A stretch of 64,000 nt of DNA from Chlorella sorokiniana (taxonomy: Eukaryota > Chlorophyta > Trebouxiophyceae > Chlorellales > Chlorellaceae), in the NCBI GenBank assembly GCA_025917655.1, contig CP084613.1, positions 248,001 through 312,000 on the forward strand, given 5' to 3'. The translations under genes were made by a program, and so were the position numbers. Positions 45,658 through 56,301 of this stretch are shown piece by piece (within the stretch, counting starts at the first letter, position 1; each line of letters starts with the position of its first letter). The notes beneath the pieces are model-generated. The model saw only the letters and a list, made by a program, of their open reading frames with translations. It searched no databases and was not told the origin of the DNA.

Positions 45658-48600
45658 ATGCGACGGGTGGTGTGTAGAGCACTATCGCAGCTTCGTTGCA
45701 AGACTGGCAATGTGCTAGAGGCAGCGACACTCTCATCCAATGCAGCGGAACCGGCCGCCGTCCGCATGCAGCAAAGTGCAGCGCCTCAACCCGCTGCCGG
45801 GGCGATGTTTGCATACCCTGCGGCATGGCTGCCCGTTTCGAGACCATTTACAGCGGCTTCGATACTGATGGAGGATGCCAAGGAGCCTGGAAAGGGCGCA
45901 GCAGCAGCGAGCGGCAGCGGCGGCACAGCGGCGGCAGCCGCGGGCGAGGAGGAGGTGGATGACGACGAGAGCGAGGCCGCGGCGGCCGCCATGTCGGAGG
46001 CGTTTGAGAAGCTCATTGGGGCGGCCTTTGAGATGGTCCAGCAAGGGAAGCCCATGGAAGCTGAGTACGTGTTGGCGGAGGGTGAGCCGCGGAGGCGGGT
46101 GCTGCCGAATCGCTGCTTTGTGGTCCCTCTGCTGCCGCCCCCTGCCATGCCTCCTCACCCTGCTCCCATTGACGAGTCTCACTGGCTGGCCGCGCCCTTC
46201 ATTGGAGTTTGTGCGGCGTGAGGAGCGCCTGAAAGCGCCGCTGCCGCCGCCGCCGCCGCCGCGCAGGCGCGAAGCAGGCGGCTGAGATCCTGGGGGACGA
46301 CGCGATCGAGCTGTCTGCTCTCTTCGACCAGCTGGCCCTCATCTGCTTCCTGCACGAGCGCATGCCCGAGGCGGAGGAGGCAGGCAAGCGGTTTGTGGCT
46401 GTCACGGGGCGGGCCTGGGCAGACCCTCCGCACTACTCAAGGCTGTCCATGCGCTGGCAGGCTGCACCTCAACCCAACACCTTGATTTACCGCCGCCCCC
46501 CCCGCCACACACACACACACACACACACACACATTCCCTTCCGCTCCATCCATCAACCACCACCACCACGCTGTGCAGCCCAGCGCGCCCTGCAAATTGT
46601 CCAGAAGCATGATGAGGGTTTTGGCCCGCCCTCGGCCATCGCTGCCACCCGCCTGGCCTCCACACTGCTGGCCAACGGGAAGCCGCAGGAGGCGCAGGTA
46701 AGGCATGAAGCCCGGGGCATGGCATCGCGCCGACCGTGTCATGTAGCAGCGAGGCCGCTCCTGCATAGCTGGCTGGCCGGCTGGCTCCCCCATCCCGGCG
46801 CCTGCCGCTGGCCGGCTGGCTGGCTGCCGTAAAGCGCCGGCGAGGACCACATTGGGGATGAGCGTGCTGCTGCCACCGCCGCTGCTGTGCAGCTCTACAC
46901 CGCCCGCAGCATTTCAACGCTGGAGCAGGCGCTGAAAACGCTCAGCAGCATGCAAGCAGAGGGCGAGGAGGAGGAGCAGGTGATCGAGTGCTGCCGCTGC
47001 TGCTTTTCCCCAGCGCCCCGCGTGCAGGCAGGTGTCTGGTGTAGGCGTGCAGCATGCAAGGGGAGCCCTGATGCCCCGGCTGCTGCACCGCTTGCAAGCC
47101 TTCTTTACGGACCGCATCTTACCGCTGCTGCTGTCCATTTGTACTGCGTTTGAACCGCAGGAGCTGCTGGAGCTGAAGGAGAAGTTTGAGATTGGGATGG
47201 GCGAGGCCCGAGCGTACCACGCCCTGGCCAAGCAGGCCCAGAACCTGGCCGTCCCTGCAGGTGCGGCAACGCTATTTTTGTTGCAATCCCCTGCCGCACT
47301 GCCCCCGCAAGCCCGCACGTCTGTGTCCACCAGCTCTGTTTCTTCAGCTAGGCCTTTCTGTGTCCACCATCCCGCTGCGCTTCGACTCCACCTGCCGCCA
47401 TTGGTGAACCTGCGCTCATGGGCCGCTGCCCATGCTGCGCCGCCTGCAGACGTGGGCCAGTTTCTGGGGGAGCTGCAGGAGGGGCTGGAGCTGCTGGCCC
47501 GCCACCTGGGCGGCGACAGCCCGCTGGTGGCGGCGCCCCTCAGGTGACGCCTCGCCTTCGCCCTCAACCTTTCGCCTTCGCTCTCTCCCCACCGCCCTCT
47601 CCCTTGCCCCCCTGCCAATGGGCCGCCACCACGGCCGTGGGACGGCCTTGGGGCCGCTGCGCGCTGGCGGCTGGCACAGCGTGCCCCCTCCGCTGCTGGC
47701 TGCCCTGCAGAGCCTCGCCGGCCGCAGCTCTTGGGCAAGACCTGCGCTGATGCTGGTGTGATTTGCTTTGCAGGGAGCACAGCAGGCTCATCATGTCGGC
47801 GTTGGAAGGCGACCGGCTGGAAGTTGCAGAGGCACTGTACGGACAGGTGGGCCCCCTGCGGGCAGCAGGGAGCCGCCCGTTGCCAGCCTGGCAGTCTGCC
47901 TACGAGCCTTCTGCCCTCCTTCCAGCCGGCCTAGCTGCCCGGCGGAATCCAGAGTGAGATGGCCAGCCACAGAATCAGCAGCGCGCTGGCCTCCCTGGCT
48001 GCCTGCCTGCAGGATGCGCAGCTGCACATGGCGGCGGGCAGCAGGGCTGAGGACGTCGCACTGCTGATGTACCAATGCGGCACGCTGCAGGTGGGTGGCA
48101 GCTGCCGCTGCGCGCTGTACAGGGAGCGGGTGGTTGGGTCCCGAATCGGCTGCTTGTGGCGGCCAGACGGCGTGCTGCTGCCGCCAGCACACGCTAAAGA
48201 GGCGCGTTGGGGAGGACGGCCTTGCAGAGCACGCGTGACCACCCAGCGCCAAGCTGCCTGCCCTGCTCTGTCCGAGGGACAGCCTGTGATGAGGGGCCCC
48301 CGCTGCTGCGTCGCTGCAGTACGTGCTTGGCAAGTACGAGGAAGCTGCCGAGTCGCTGCGCCTGTCACTGGAGGCCATGCGCACGCACCACCCTGATGCT
48401 GGTGAGCCGCCAGCTGGACGACGGCAGCCCGCCGCGCGCGCCCACGCGTCCCCCCCGGCCGCCCCTTCCCACCCCCAACTCACACCCACAGCTGGACGAC
48501 GGCAGCCCGCCGCGCGCCCGCCCCCCCACGCGCGCCCACGCCCCCCCTGCGCGCGCCCGCCCCCCTCTTCCCCCAAACTCACACCCACCCACCCACCCAC

Positions 48601-49577
48601 ACCCACCCATATCCGCCCATGTACATACCCCGCACACCCACTGCGTGCTTCTGTAGCTGCCTGCAACAGTCCTTGACCGCCCATCTAACCCACCCAGCCC
48701 CACACCCTGACCCAATGCCCCCGTGCATTCCACCCAACAGAGGAGCACCTGCTGACGGTGCAGCAGCGGCTGGGCATGGCGGAGGCGCTGCTGGGGCGGT
48801 ACGACGTCGCCAGGGAGCGGCTGCATGGCGTGGAGGCGGCACTGCGTGAGGCCCCCTGCTGCCTGCCTCCTGTTTTTGTGGTGGAGCGGCTTTGTGCTTG
48901 TTTTATGATGTGCGCTGCGCCGCCTGCTGCCATCGAACGCGGGCTGTTGCCGCGTCGGGCACTTTCGGCGCCCGCCCCGCCGTCGCTCCATGTCTTGCTG
49001 CGACACGCTGCATGCAAGTGGTGGAGAACACACGCCCTGCGCGGCGACTCGCTGCGCCGCCCCTTTGCCCAGCGCTGTCCCCTGGCACTGGCACGCGGCA
49101 GACTTGTTCTGAGTTGTTGGGACCTTGCAGAGGCTGCGCTGGGCGAGAGCAACCCGGTGCTTGAGGAGCTGCGCTTCACGCTGGCGCTGGTGGCGCTGCG
49201 GGAGATGGAGGCCGACGGCGTCAGCGACCCCGCGGCGGCAGGACTGCCTCGCCGCCATGGAGGTGAGGCGGCCGGCTGGCAGGCTGGCCGGGCGGCACTT
49301 GTCCCTGCGCGGACCGCTGGCGCTTGTGCACACAGCGGCAGCGCGGGTGCAGTGAGCAAGCCAGTCTCGGCAGAGCGTACCGCCAGCGTTGTTTGACCCG
49401 GCCGCTTGTCCCGGAGTTCTGAGCCGAGCTGTCCGCGCCTGCCTGCCAACCTGCCAACCGCAGAAGCATTTGAAGGCCCTGTCCGCGTATGGCGAGGATC
49501 ACATGCTGGTGAAGAAGGCGGCGGCGCTGCATGCAGAGGCTGCGGGAGCGGCGCCCAGCGCGGGCGGCAGCGAGTGA
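45658..49577 (+). CDS. Organelle-targeted TPR-repeat protein
   Basis: The N-terminus MRRVVCRALSQLRCKTGNVL is Arg-rich with few acidic residues, like a mitochondrial presequence. An acidic Ala/Gly-rich linker (GEEEVDDDESEAAAAAMSEA) follows. The exons then encode paired helices of TPR type: FEKLIGAAFEMVQQGKPMEA, LFDQLALICFLHERMPEAEE with AQRALQIVQKHDEGFGPPSA, TRLASTLLANGKPQEA, LLMYQCGTLQ with YVLGKYEEAAESLRLSLEAM, and VQQRLGMAEALLGRYDVARE. The stop is at 49575 after AGAAPSAGGSE. TPR arrays bind partner proteins; the specific role is unknown. I choose 45658 as start because it gives the targeting leader and is the first Met after the short promoter. Confidence 0.75.
46506..46533 (+). repeat. (CA)n microsatellite
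   Basis: About 13 CA units in an intron of the TPR gene. Confidence 0.9.
48411..48525 (+). repeat. Exon-intron edge duplication, 78-base spacing
   Basis: The segment cagctggacgacggcagccc occurs at 48411 and again at 48489, each followed by GCGCGC-rich sequence. It lies at the donor side of a TPR-gene intron, just after the exon coding for SLEAMRTHHPDA. Confidence 0.8.
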
Positions 49578-49891
49578 CACCTGGCGCCAGCCGGGCGCCG
49601 GCGTGCCACGGGCAGCCTGCGCTGCTGGCTCTCCTGTGCACCAAAGCGATGCCTCATGGGCGCTTGCGTGCTGCAACTTGTTGCTGTGGCCAGAATGCAA
49701 GCGGCTGCACGCCGTGCAAGAAGCTGCTGCGAGGGGGCTGGGACCAGCGGGCGGCTCCTGGGCAGCCGTGCACAGTGCTGCAAGGTTCTCGCCATGCCTT
49801 CACCCGACACAGTGAAGAACAGCACACGCAGCATGCGCAGCTTACAGGGCAGCTGTGCGGTGAGGAATGGGGTGAGGGCCAGCGCAAGCGC
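49578..49891. other. Convergent gap between the TPR and FANCE-like genes
   Basis: About 310 bases between converging genes. No conserved coding segment is seen; it should hold both 3' untranslated regions. Confidence 0.4.
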
Positions 49892-51628
49892 TCACAGCTT
49901 GGCGACGGCGGCCGCCAGGGGCTTGGCCATGAAGGAGGAGCAGGCCTGGGCCAGGGCCTGCAGCAGCTGCCGGGAAGCTGCCGCCTCGCCAGGGTACTGC
50001 TTCACCACGCTCAGCGCCAGCTTGGCCAGCTTGACTGAAGCCGCCATGGCCGGGGACGCAGCCGCCGCGCCCAACAGCGCTGCAGCCAGCTGACCCACGC
50101 CCGCTTCGTTCAGCGGCGGCTTGGCGCCCAACGCCGCCTGCAACACCGCCAGAGTGTGCTCGTTCCAGGTGCTTCCAGCGCCTGGCCTTGCGCCGCCCGC
50201 TGCCCCCGCTGTCACGGTCTCGGCAGGTGGGGGGCAAGCAGGCTGCTTGGAGCGCATCTGGCAACAGCTGCGGCGGCAGGCAGCCCTTGACGGCTCCGCT
50301 CAGCAGCTCGGCTTGGTGCTTGTTCAGGCCGGGGCAGCCAAGCAGCGGCCCGAGGCACGATGCTGCAAAGGCTCGAGGGTTGCATGAGCCTGCGGTGGCA
50401 GGGAGGCAGCCGATGGGGTTGAAAGGGGGTCCGGAGATGGGGAGGGCAGGCAGAAATGAAGCGGGCGGGGCACCCTCCCTCCAGGTTTGAACCCAGACAC
50501 ACGACTGGGCAACAAAGCTGCGCATCCGTCCCGCAGTTAGGCAGTGCATGCAGCGCACCCAGGTGCTCCACCGCTGCCGCCAGGTCGCGGGGGCGGGGGC
50601 GTCTAAGCGGCGCAGGCGCGGCAGCAGCACCCCGCGCACGCCGCGCTGCAGAGCGCAAAGCTGCTTGTCGGGAGAGCGCCTCTGTGAGCAGCTGGAGCAG
50701 CAGCGCGTCGTCCTCCAGGCTGTCCAGCCCCGTCAGCTGCAGCGGCTGCGGGCCGCAGGCGGCCGCCCGAGCAAGGACCACCTCCAGCGCGTCTCGTGCC
50801 TCAGGTGGCAGCGCCCCCTGAGTGGCTCCGCCGCCGCCGCCACCCAGCGCGGTGCTCACGACGGCGATGGCGGCGGCCAGCTCGGCGTCTGCTGCTGCAC
50901 CAGGCGGGGCAGCGGGCTCGGCCGCCGCCGCCCGGCGAGGCACGGCCGCTTGGGTGGCTGCCGCCGCCGCCGCTTGCCTCTGCAGCACGCTTGTCCCCTG
51001 CTGCAGGCTGCAGATGTGCTGCAGTTGGACGTTGTTCTGCTGTCAATTCCGATTCTGCGCCCCCTGACAGCAAGGCTGCCCAAGGGAAACAAGAGGTGGC
51101 CGTCTGAAGGAGGAAAGCAGGGCAGGGCAGCGAAGGAGGCCCCGCGATCCCCGCTGCCTGCCCACAGCTGCCAGCCTCCACATCCGCTGCCAGGATCTCC
51201 AGCAAAGTGGGAGACTCTGCGCCGTGCAGACAGCGGAGGCCGTCCAAGACTGCCGCCTGCTGGGCTGCGGTGAAGCGGCGAGGCACCGCCTTGAGCAGCA
51301 GCAGCAGGTTGGCCTGCGCCGCCAGCGGCAGCGTGGCCAGCAGAGGGGGCGTGCCAGGGATGCCAGGCACGTACACGGGCCTCAGCATGGCTTGCAAGCA
51401 GGCATCCAGCTCCTCTGCCTGCTTTGGGAATGATTGTTGTTTTGGGGGAGGGTGGGTGGTACAGGAAGCAGCGACTGCAGGCAGGCGGCCGGGCAGAGGT
51501 CCGGCTGCGGTGGCCCCAGCGCAGTCGGATGCACGTGAGACGCTGGCGCTGCCGACCTTCATTAGATTCAAGCGGTCTGTACACCGCGGGAAGGCGGCAG
51601 CCAATTCAAGCCGATCGGCAGCGCGCAT
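49892..51628 (-). CDS. FANCE-like Fanconi anaemia core protein
   Basis: FANCE links the Fanconi core ubiquitin ligase to FANCD2 in interstrand crosslink repair. Start at 51628 (MRAADRLELAAAFPRCTDRL). Later exons are rich in short alpha-helices: ACLQAMLRPVYVPGIPGTPP, LATLPLAAQANLLLLLKAVP, FTAAQQAAVLDGLRCLHGAE and DSLEDDALLLQLLTEALSRQ. The C-terminal block WNEHTLAVLQAALGAKPPLN, SVKLAKLALSVVKQYPGEAA and FMAKPLAAAVAKL fits, from memory, the C-terminal FANC-repeat domain of FANCE, which has the order W.E..L..LQ, KF..LLL..V.KY and FL.K.L..AL. The stop is at 49892. The assignment rests mainly on this C-terminal block; the middle is an Ala-rich helical array that could belong to another helical-repeat family. 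Confidence 0.55.
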
Positions 51629-52074
51629 GGTGCGGGCGCGGCACTGTCGATAGCCGTCCAATATGTCACATGTACAAATATTGACCGGCGAAGGCAGAAA
51701 CAAAAGATACCAGGGCCGCCCATTCCCATGCGCTGCCCCGCCTGCTGAGCTGCACGCTGCGTCGCCGCATGGGCCCCCTGGCTTGTGATAACATCATCTG
51801 GGTTTGCGGCCTGGCCTGTACATGTGCTTAGGCAACGCAGTCGACTGCTGCCTGCTGTCAACCTGGCCGGCGCTGCAGCTTCGTGGCTCCACATATCAAG
51901 TTGTGTTACTAGTCTCCCAACATGTTTTCTCTCGAGTAAGGTCAATCAGCAGGGTTAGAGACACAGTTAAAGCAGGGGTACCAAGGGTTGACAAACTCCA
52001 ACGCAACCGGCGGCACGATGAGTCAGCCATGCTTCACAGCCTATGGACATGACCGCGCCTCCCAGCGTTGGGTG
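51629..52074 (-). promoter_or_regulatory. Upstream region of the FANCE-like gene
   Basis: A 446-base gap between same-strand genes, holding the 3' region of the rhodanese gene and the FANCE-like promoter. An AT-richer patch (atatgtcacatgtacaaata, about 51661-51680) lies just upstream of the FANCE-like start. No coding segment. Confidence 0.4.
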
Positions 52075-55000
52075 TCATGCGGAGGCGGGCACAGAGGCTG
52101 ACAGCCGCTGCCGGAGCTCCCGCAGCCGCTGCAGCCGCTCACTTGACTCGGCAGCATCACCCGCAGCCTCGCCGCCGCTGCCGTCGCTATCGCTGCCGTC
52201 CGCTGCCGCGTCTGCCTGCTGCCGCAGCGTGGTCAGCAGCTCGCGGGCGCGGCTGCGCTGCTCCTCCTGCAGCAGGGGCGACGCAGGAGGCTGAGGTCAG
52301 CGGCCGGCAGTCTCGCACAGAGCTGTTCTCCGCTTCACGCAAGTGCACTGCACCCACACTCGGGTGTGAGCTGCTGCCCGTCCAGCCGCACCTGCCCCCG
52401 ACACCCAGGATGCTATGTTCCCGGCCGGCAGCCCGCCCTATGCAGACTGTTTGAGGAAGAAGAAAGTTTGAGGGTTTCACCGAGCCTCAGCGCCCACCTT
52501 GGCAGCACGCTTGGCCCCGCTCCCGCGCCCGCAGCTTCTCGCGGTGCCGCCGCCGCCGGATGGTGCGGCCCTCGCCTCGCAGCACGGCCTCGGGCGCTCT
52601 CGGCACTCCTCGCAGCAGTAGCCGCCCATCTTGGCCTGGAGCAGGGGCAGGGTGAGAAGCAGGCTGCTTGGTAGTGCTTGCTGTTGTGCTGTTGTGTTGG
52701 TTGTGGGCACTGGGGGAAGGGTCCTTCAGCAAATCGCTCAGCAAATCACAACAACATCCTCCGCTGTCCCGGACCATCTGCCGGCGCCGCTTCCAGCACC
52801 CATAAGCGCAGCGCCCTCAGTTGCCGAAAGCCTCCCCATGCTGGCCCTCACGTTGCACTCGGGGCAGGTGAGGAAGAGGCGGTTGCAGGCCTGATTGGCG
52901 CAGTTGGCGTGGGGCAGCGCGGCGCGTGCGCTGCACATGTGGCAGGGCGCCGCCGCCTCCAGCTCCTCCTCTCGGTCCTTGTCTGGAAAGTAGGGCATGA
53001 ATGGGGGTTGTGACTGGCAAGCAGGGGACGGCCAGCTCAGCGGCCAGCTCAGCAGCCTGCCTGCCAGCGGCCAGCGGCCCAGCGCTGGAAGATGAAAAAC
53101 TGGGCGGCTGCCTGTACTGCTGCATTGGACGCAAACTGTCTGACCCATCCCCGTCAGAGATCGGTGTTTTACCGCTCCATGGCTGGCCTGGCCGCCAACG
53201 GGGCCGGGCACCCTCCCCTCCCCTTCATTTGCCCACATACCCACCCACTCTTCTGTCACACGTCACACATCACCCTTCCCCCGCACTGGGCAAGCATTCA
53301 GAGCCCCGACTCACTCGGCCGGATGGCCATGCGGCCGTCAAAGACGAAGAGGGAGCCGTTCCAGTGGTCCAGCCCCTCCTGCCGCATGTAGTTTTGGATG
53401 CCGCCCTCCAACGTGTACAGGTTGTTGAAGCTGCGGGGAAGGTGGCGGTACCGGGAGAGCGATTCACCCACGGCAGGGCATGCCTTCAACAGATGAACCT
53501 GTCCCCGGAGCGGCCAGGGACTCCAGGCGGGGCTTGCATGCTTGCAGGCGGTTGCGAGGACCAGCCGTGGCGATGCAGCCGCAGCGCGGCAGCCCTGGCA
53601 ATACGGAAGCAGTACCGCCAGCTCCCCACCCCTTCTTGCGCAGGTAGGTGCCGTACACGTCGCAGCGGATGCCGCCGGTGCAGTAGATCATGACGGGCTG
53701 GTCGGGATCGGCGCCCTGCTGGCAGGCGCAAAGGTGGCAGGGGGATGGAACACGTTCAGCGCCGCCCAGCCACGCAATTAGTGGGCGTAGCGTAGCGCCC
53801 GGCAGCGGATCATGGGGTTGACGAGAAGGGAAGGTATGCTGGCAGCCGGGGCATGGAAGGTTGGAATGGAATGTGCAGCAAGCGGCAGAGGCGGTACAGC
53901 TGACAGCGGTGACAGGGGCGGCGGTACCGCCGCCTGCAGCCGCCAGGGCCTGACCTCCAGGTACTGAGGTATCTCCTGGGGCAGCGCCTCGGTGGGCGTC
54001 TCGTGGAAGTTGTCCTGCGGTACAGACAGCGGTGCAGGCAGCGGTACAGCCGGAACAATTTCACGATCGGCTGGCCTGCAGCTGGCTGTGCGGAGTAGGA
54101 ACGCCCAGCAGTGCTGCGCCAAGCAAGTGCAGGGAAGCAAACCCCAACCCAACGAGAAAGTCCCAGTCACTCCAGATCCTGCCCCCCCATTACTGGGCCC
54201 CCATCATCCCACACACCCCACAACCCCCACCCCATTCCACCCCACTGCACCTCCAGCGGCCGCTGCGCGCCCTCAAAGTGGCCGGCATCCCACTCATACG
54301 AGTTGCGCACATCCAGCACCAGCGGCTGCCGCCCGTCCACGCCCTCCGTCAGCATGCGCTTCCACTCGGCGGGCTGTGAAGAAGAGGCAGAAGAAGGGGG
54401 TAGGCAGACAGATTCGACGGCGTCAGCCTATAGTCCGCCCGGCCAATGGCTCGCATCTATTTAAACGCCCGTTGGGAGGATGAAGGGCTTCGCTCTGAGG
54501 CGACAGAAAAGGGATGCGGCGGATGACAAAACTTCTTTCTTCCCTGAAGGACGCCAGCAGCGGGACGGCGCTTACCTGCGTGGGGATGGCTCTGGCCGAC
54601 GGGTCGGTGATGGGAAGCGCCTGCATGCCGCCCGCCAGGCTGATGAGGTTGGGGCGGTACTTGAGGCGCAGGCGCGGGTACTGGTGGCCTACGGTACAGC
54701 AGTACAGCAGTACATCCATGTATGTCATGTATGGGTGCAGCGCTGGAGTTCAGGTGTGTCGAGAAGGGCAAGGCAACTGCATCGGCCGCCCTTCCCGATC
54801 CAGAAGCTGTCCCGCAGATCCAGACGGGGCGGGAGCCTGGCAGGCACCGGCCCCCATGCAAGCCTGCTCAGCGCCCCAAGGCACCCACCCTCAGCAGGCC
54901 AGACAGTGTAGAACAGTCCCTGCAGGCAGCGGAAGGCAGGCGGCAAGATGTCAGCAACGGTCGCAGCGGTTCAAGGGCAGCAGGTGCTCAACAGCTGCCT

Positions 55001-55920
55001 GAGAGAAGAAACAGCCAAGGGCAGGGCCCCAACAAGCCTCGCCCCGCAAGCCACTGCTTCTGTCGGCACAACAGCCACCTTGAAGAGCGGCTGCGTGTCG
55101 GCGAGCCAGCGCGCGTAGCCCTCGGCGTCTCGCCGCAGCCCGCCGTACTGCGCGTTGATGCCCTGCTCGCTGATGTAGATGCGGCCCCGCACCTCCTTTC
55201 CCTCCAACCACTCTCGGTGCTGCGCGATGACCTGCAGAGCACCCTGGCAAGCCGGCACGTCGGCACCCAGCTGCGGCACCACGGCGGCAGCGGCGGGGAA
55301 CCCAGGGCAACAGCGCGATGTCCCGCCATGGCAAAGGCGGGAGCCCTGCTGCGTCCCCTCCCCTGCTGCCAACAGTGCTGCGAGGAAGCAGCTGCGTGCC
55401 TGGTGCGGCCGCTCGATGTCCACCAGATGGTAAAAGTTGACCACCACGTACTCGCCGGGCTGCGATGGGAGGAGAAATCAAAACCTCAGGGTAATGTATT
55501 GGAGACTGAGGACCTGTTGATTGCGGCATCCAGCGTGCAAAGCAGCAATGCCAGGTGTTCGTGCAAGTGCTGCAGCATGCATGGCTGCACCACGCCTGGC
55601 CGTGGGCCCCGTACCTGCTGCTCCTGTGCCGCAGCTGTGTCGGCACCTGCGGCTGCAGCGGGTGGCTCGCCCGCCTGCGCCCCTGCCGACACACTCAGCC
55701 CCCGCTGCAAGCGCCTGGCCAGCATGCGGCTGCGCAGGAGGCTGCAGGAGGCTGCTGCTGCTGCTGCGCTAGCCGCAGGGCGAGCTGCTGGAAGCGGCAG
55801 CAGCGCAGGGGTGCGCGGCACTGGCCTGGCGGTAGCGGCGCCGCCCGCCGGCCGCATCAACCGCGTGGCCATCTGGAGCTTTTGAGTCACGCTGCGAGCT
55901 GCTTTGAGCGAAAATCGCAT
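52075..55920 (-). CDS. STR8/TrhO-like rhodanese-domain protein, organelle-targeted
   Basis: Bacterial TrhO (YceA) hydroxylates uridine 34 of tRNA; plants have the related STR8. The start at 55920 gives a basic Ala-rich leader (MRFSLKAARSVTQKLQMATR) typical of organelle targeting. Family blocks in order: EYVVVNFYHLVDIERPHQ, HREWLEGKEVRGRIYISEQG with INAQYGGLRRDAEGYARWL, YPRLRLKYRPNLISLAGG, PLVLDVRNSYEWDAGHFEGA, and the rhodanese active loop VMIYCTGGIRCDVYGTYLRK with the catalytic Cys (about 53690-53640), then LYTLEGGIQNYMRQEG. A Cys-rich extension follows (CHMCSARAALPHANCANQAC, LTCPECN, GGYCCEECRERP), probably zinc-binding, then an Arg-rich helix and a Ser/Asp-rich end. One single-base slip lies in a G run at 52592-52594. 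The stop is at 52075. Confidence 0.85.
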
Positions 55921-56301
55921 CTGCTAAAGGGCAAAAACGGCAGACGAGGTTAATGCGAATTTGCATGGCCAGCCCTGACAGCAAAACCCACTCAGTGTTG
56001 TGCAAGGTGGCGTTTGTTATCGCTGAAACATGGGAAATGCCCCATATCGCTGGATATGGCCGCACCTGCAGGTGGACGCCGTGCTCGCCAACCCCGCCCC
56101 ACGCGAGCCGCGGCAAGCGGTCAAACTAAGGCAAAAGATCGTGCGACAACTTGCGAAGCGCCTCAAGCACCAATGCATGACAGCCGCACCCAGTACACGT
56201 GCCCTGTCTAGATGGGGCGAGGTGGCGGCGGCCGCCATTTGAGGAGCCCTGATCACAAGCAGACAGCGCTGCCCTTGTGAGTGCGTGTAATTTACAAACA
56301 A
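55921..56301 (-). promoter_or_regulatory. Upstream region of the rhodanese gene
   Basis: About 380 bases between same-strand genes, with the 3' region of the methyltransferase gene and the promoter of the rhodanese gene. No coding segment seen. Confidence 0.4.
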
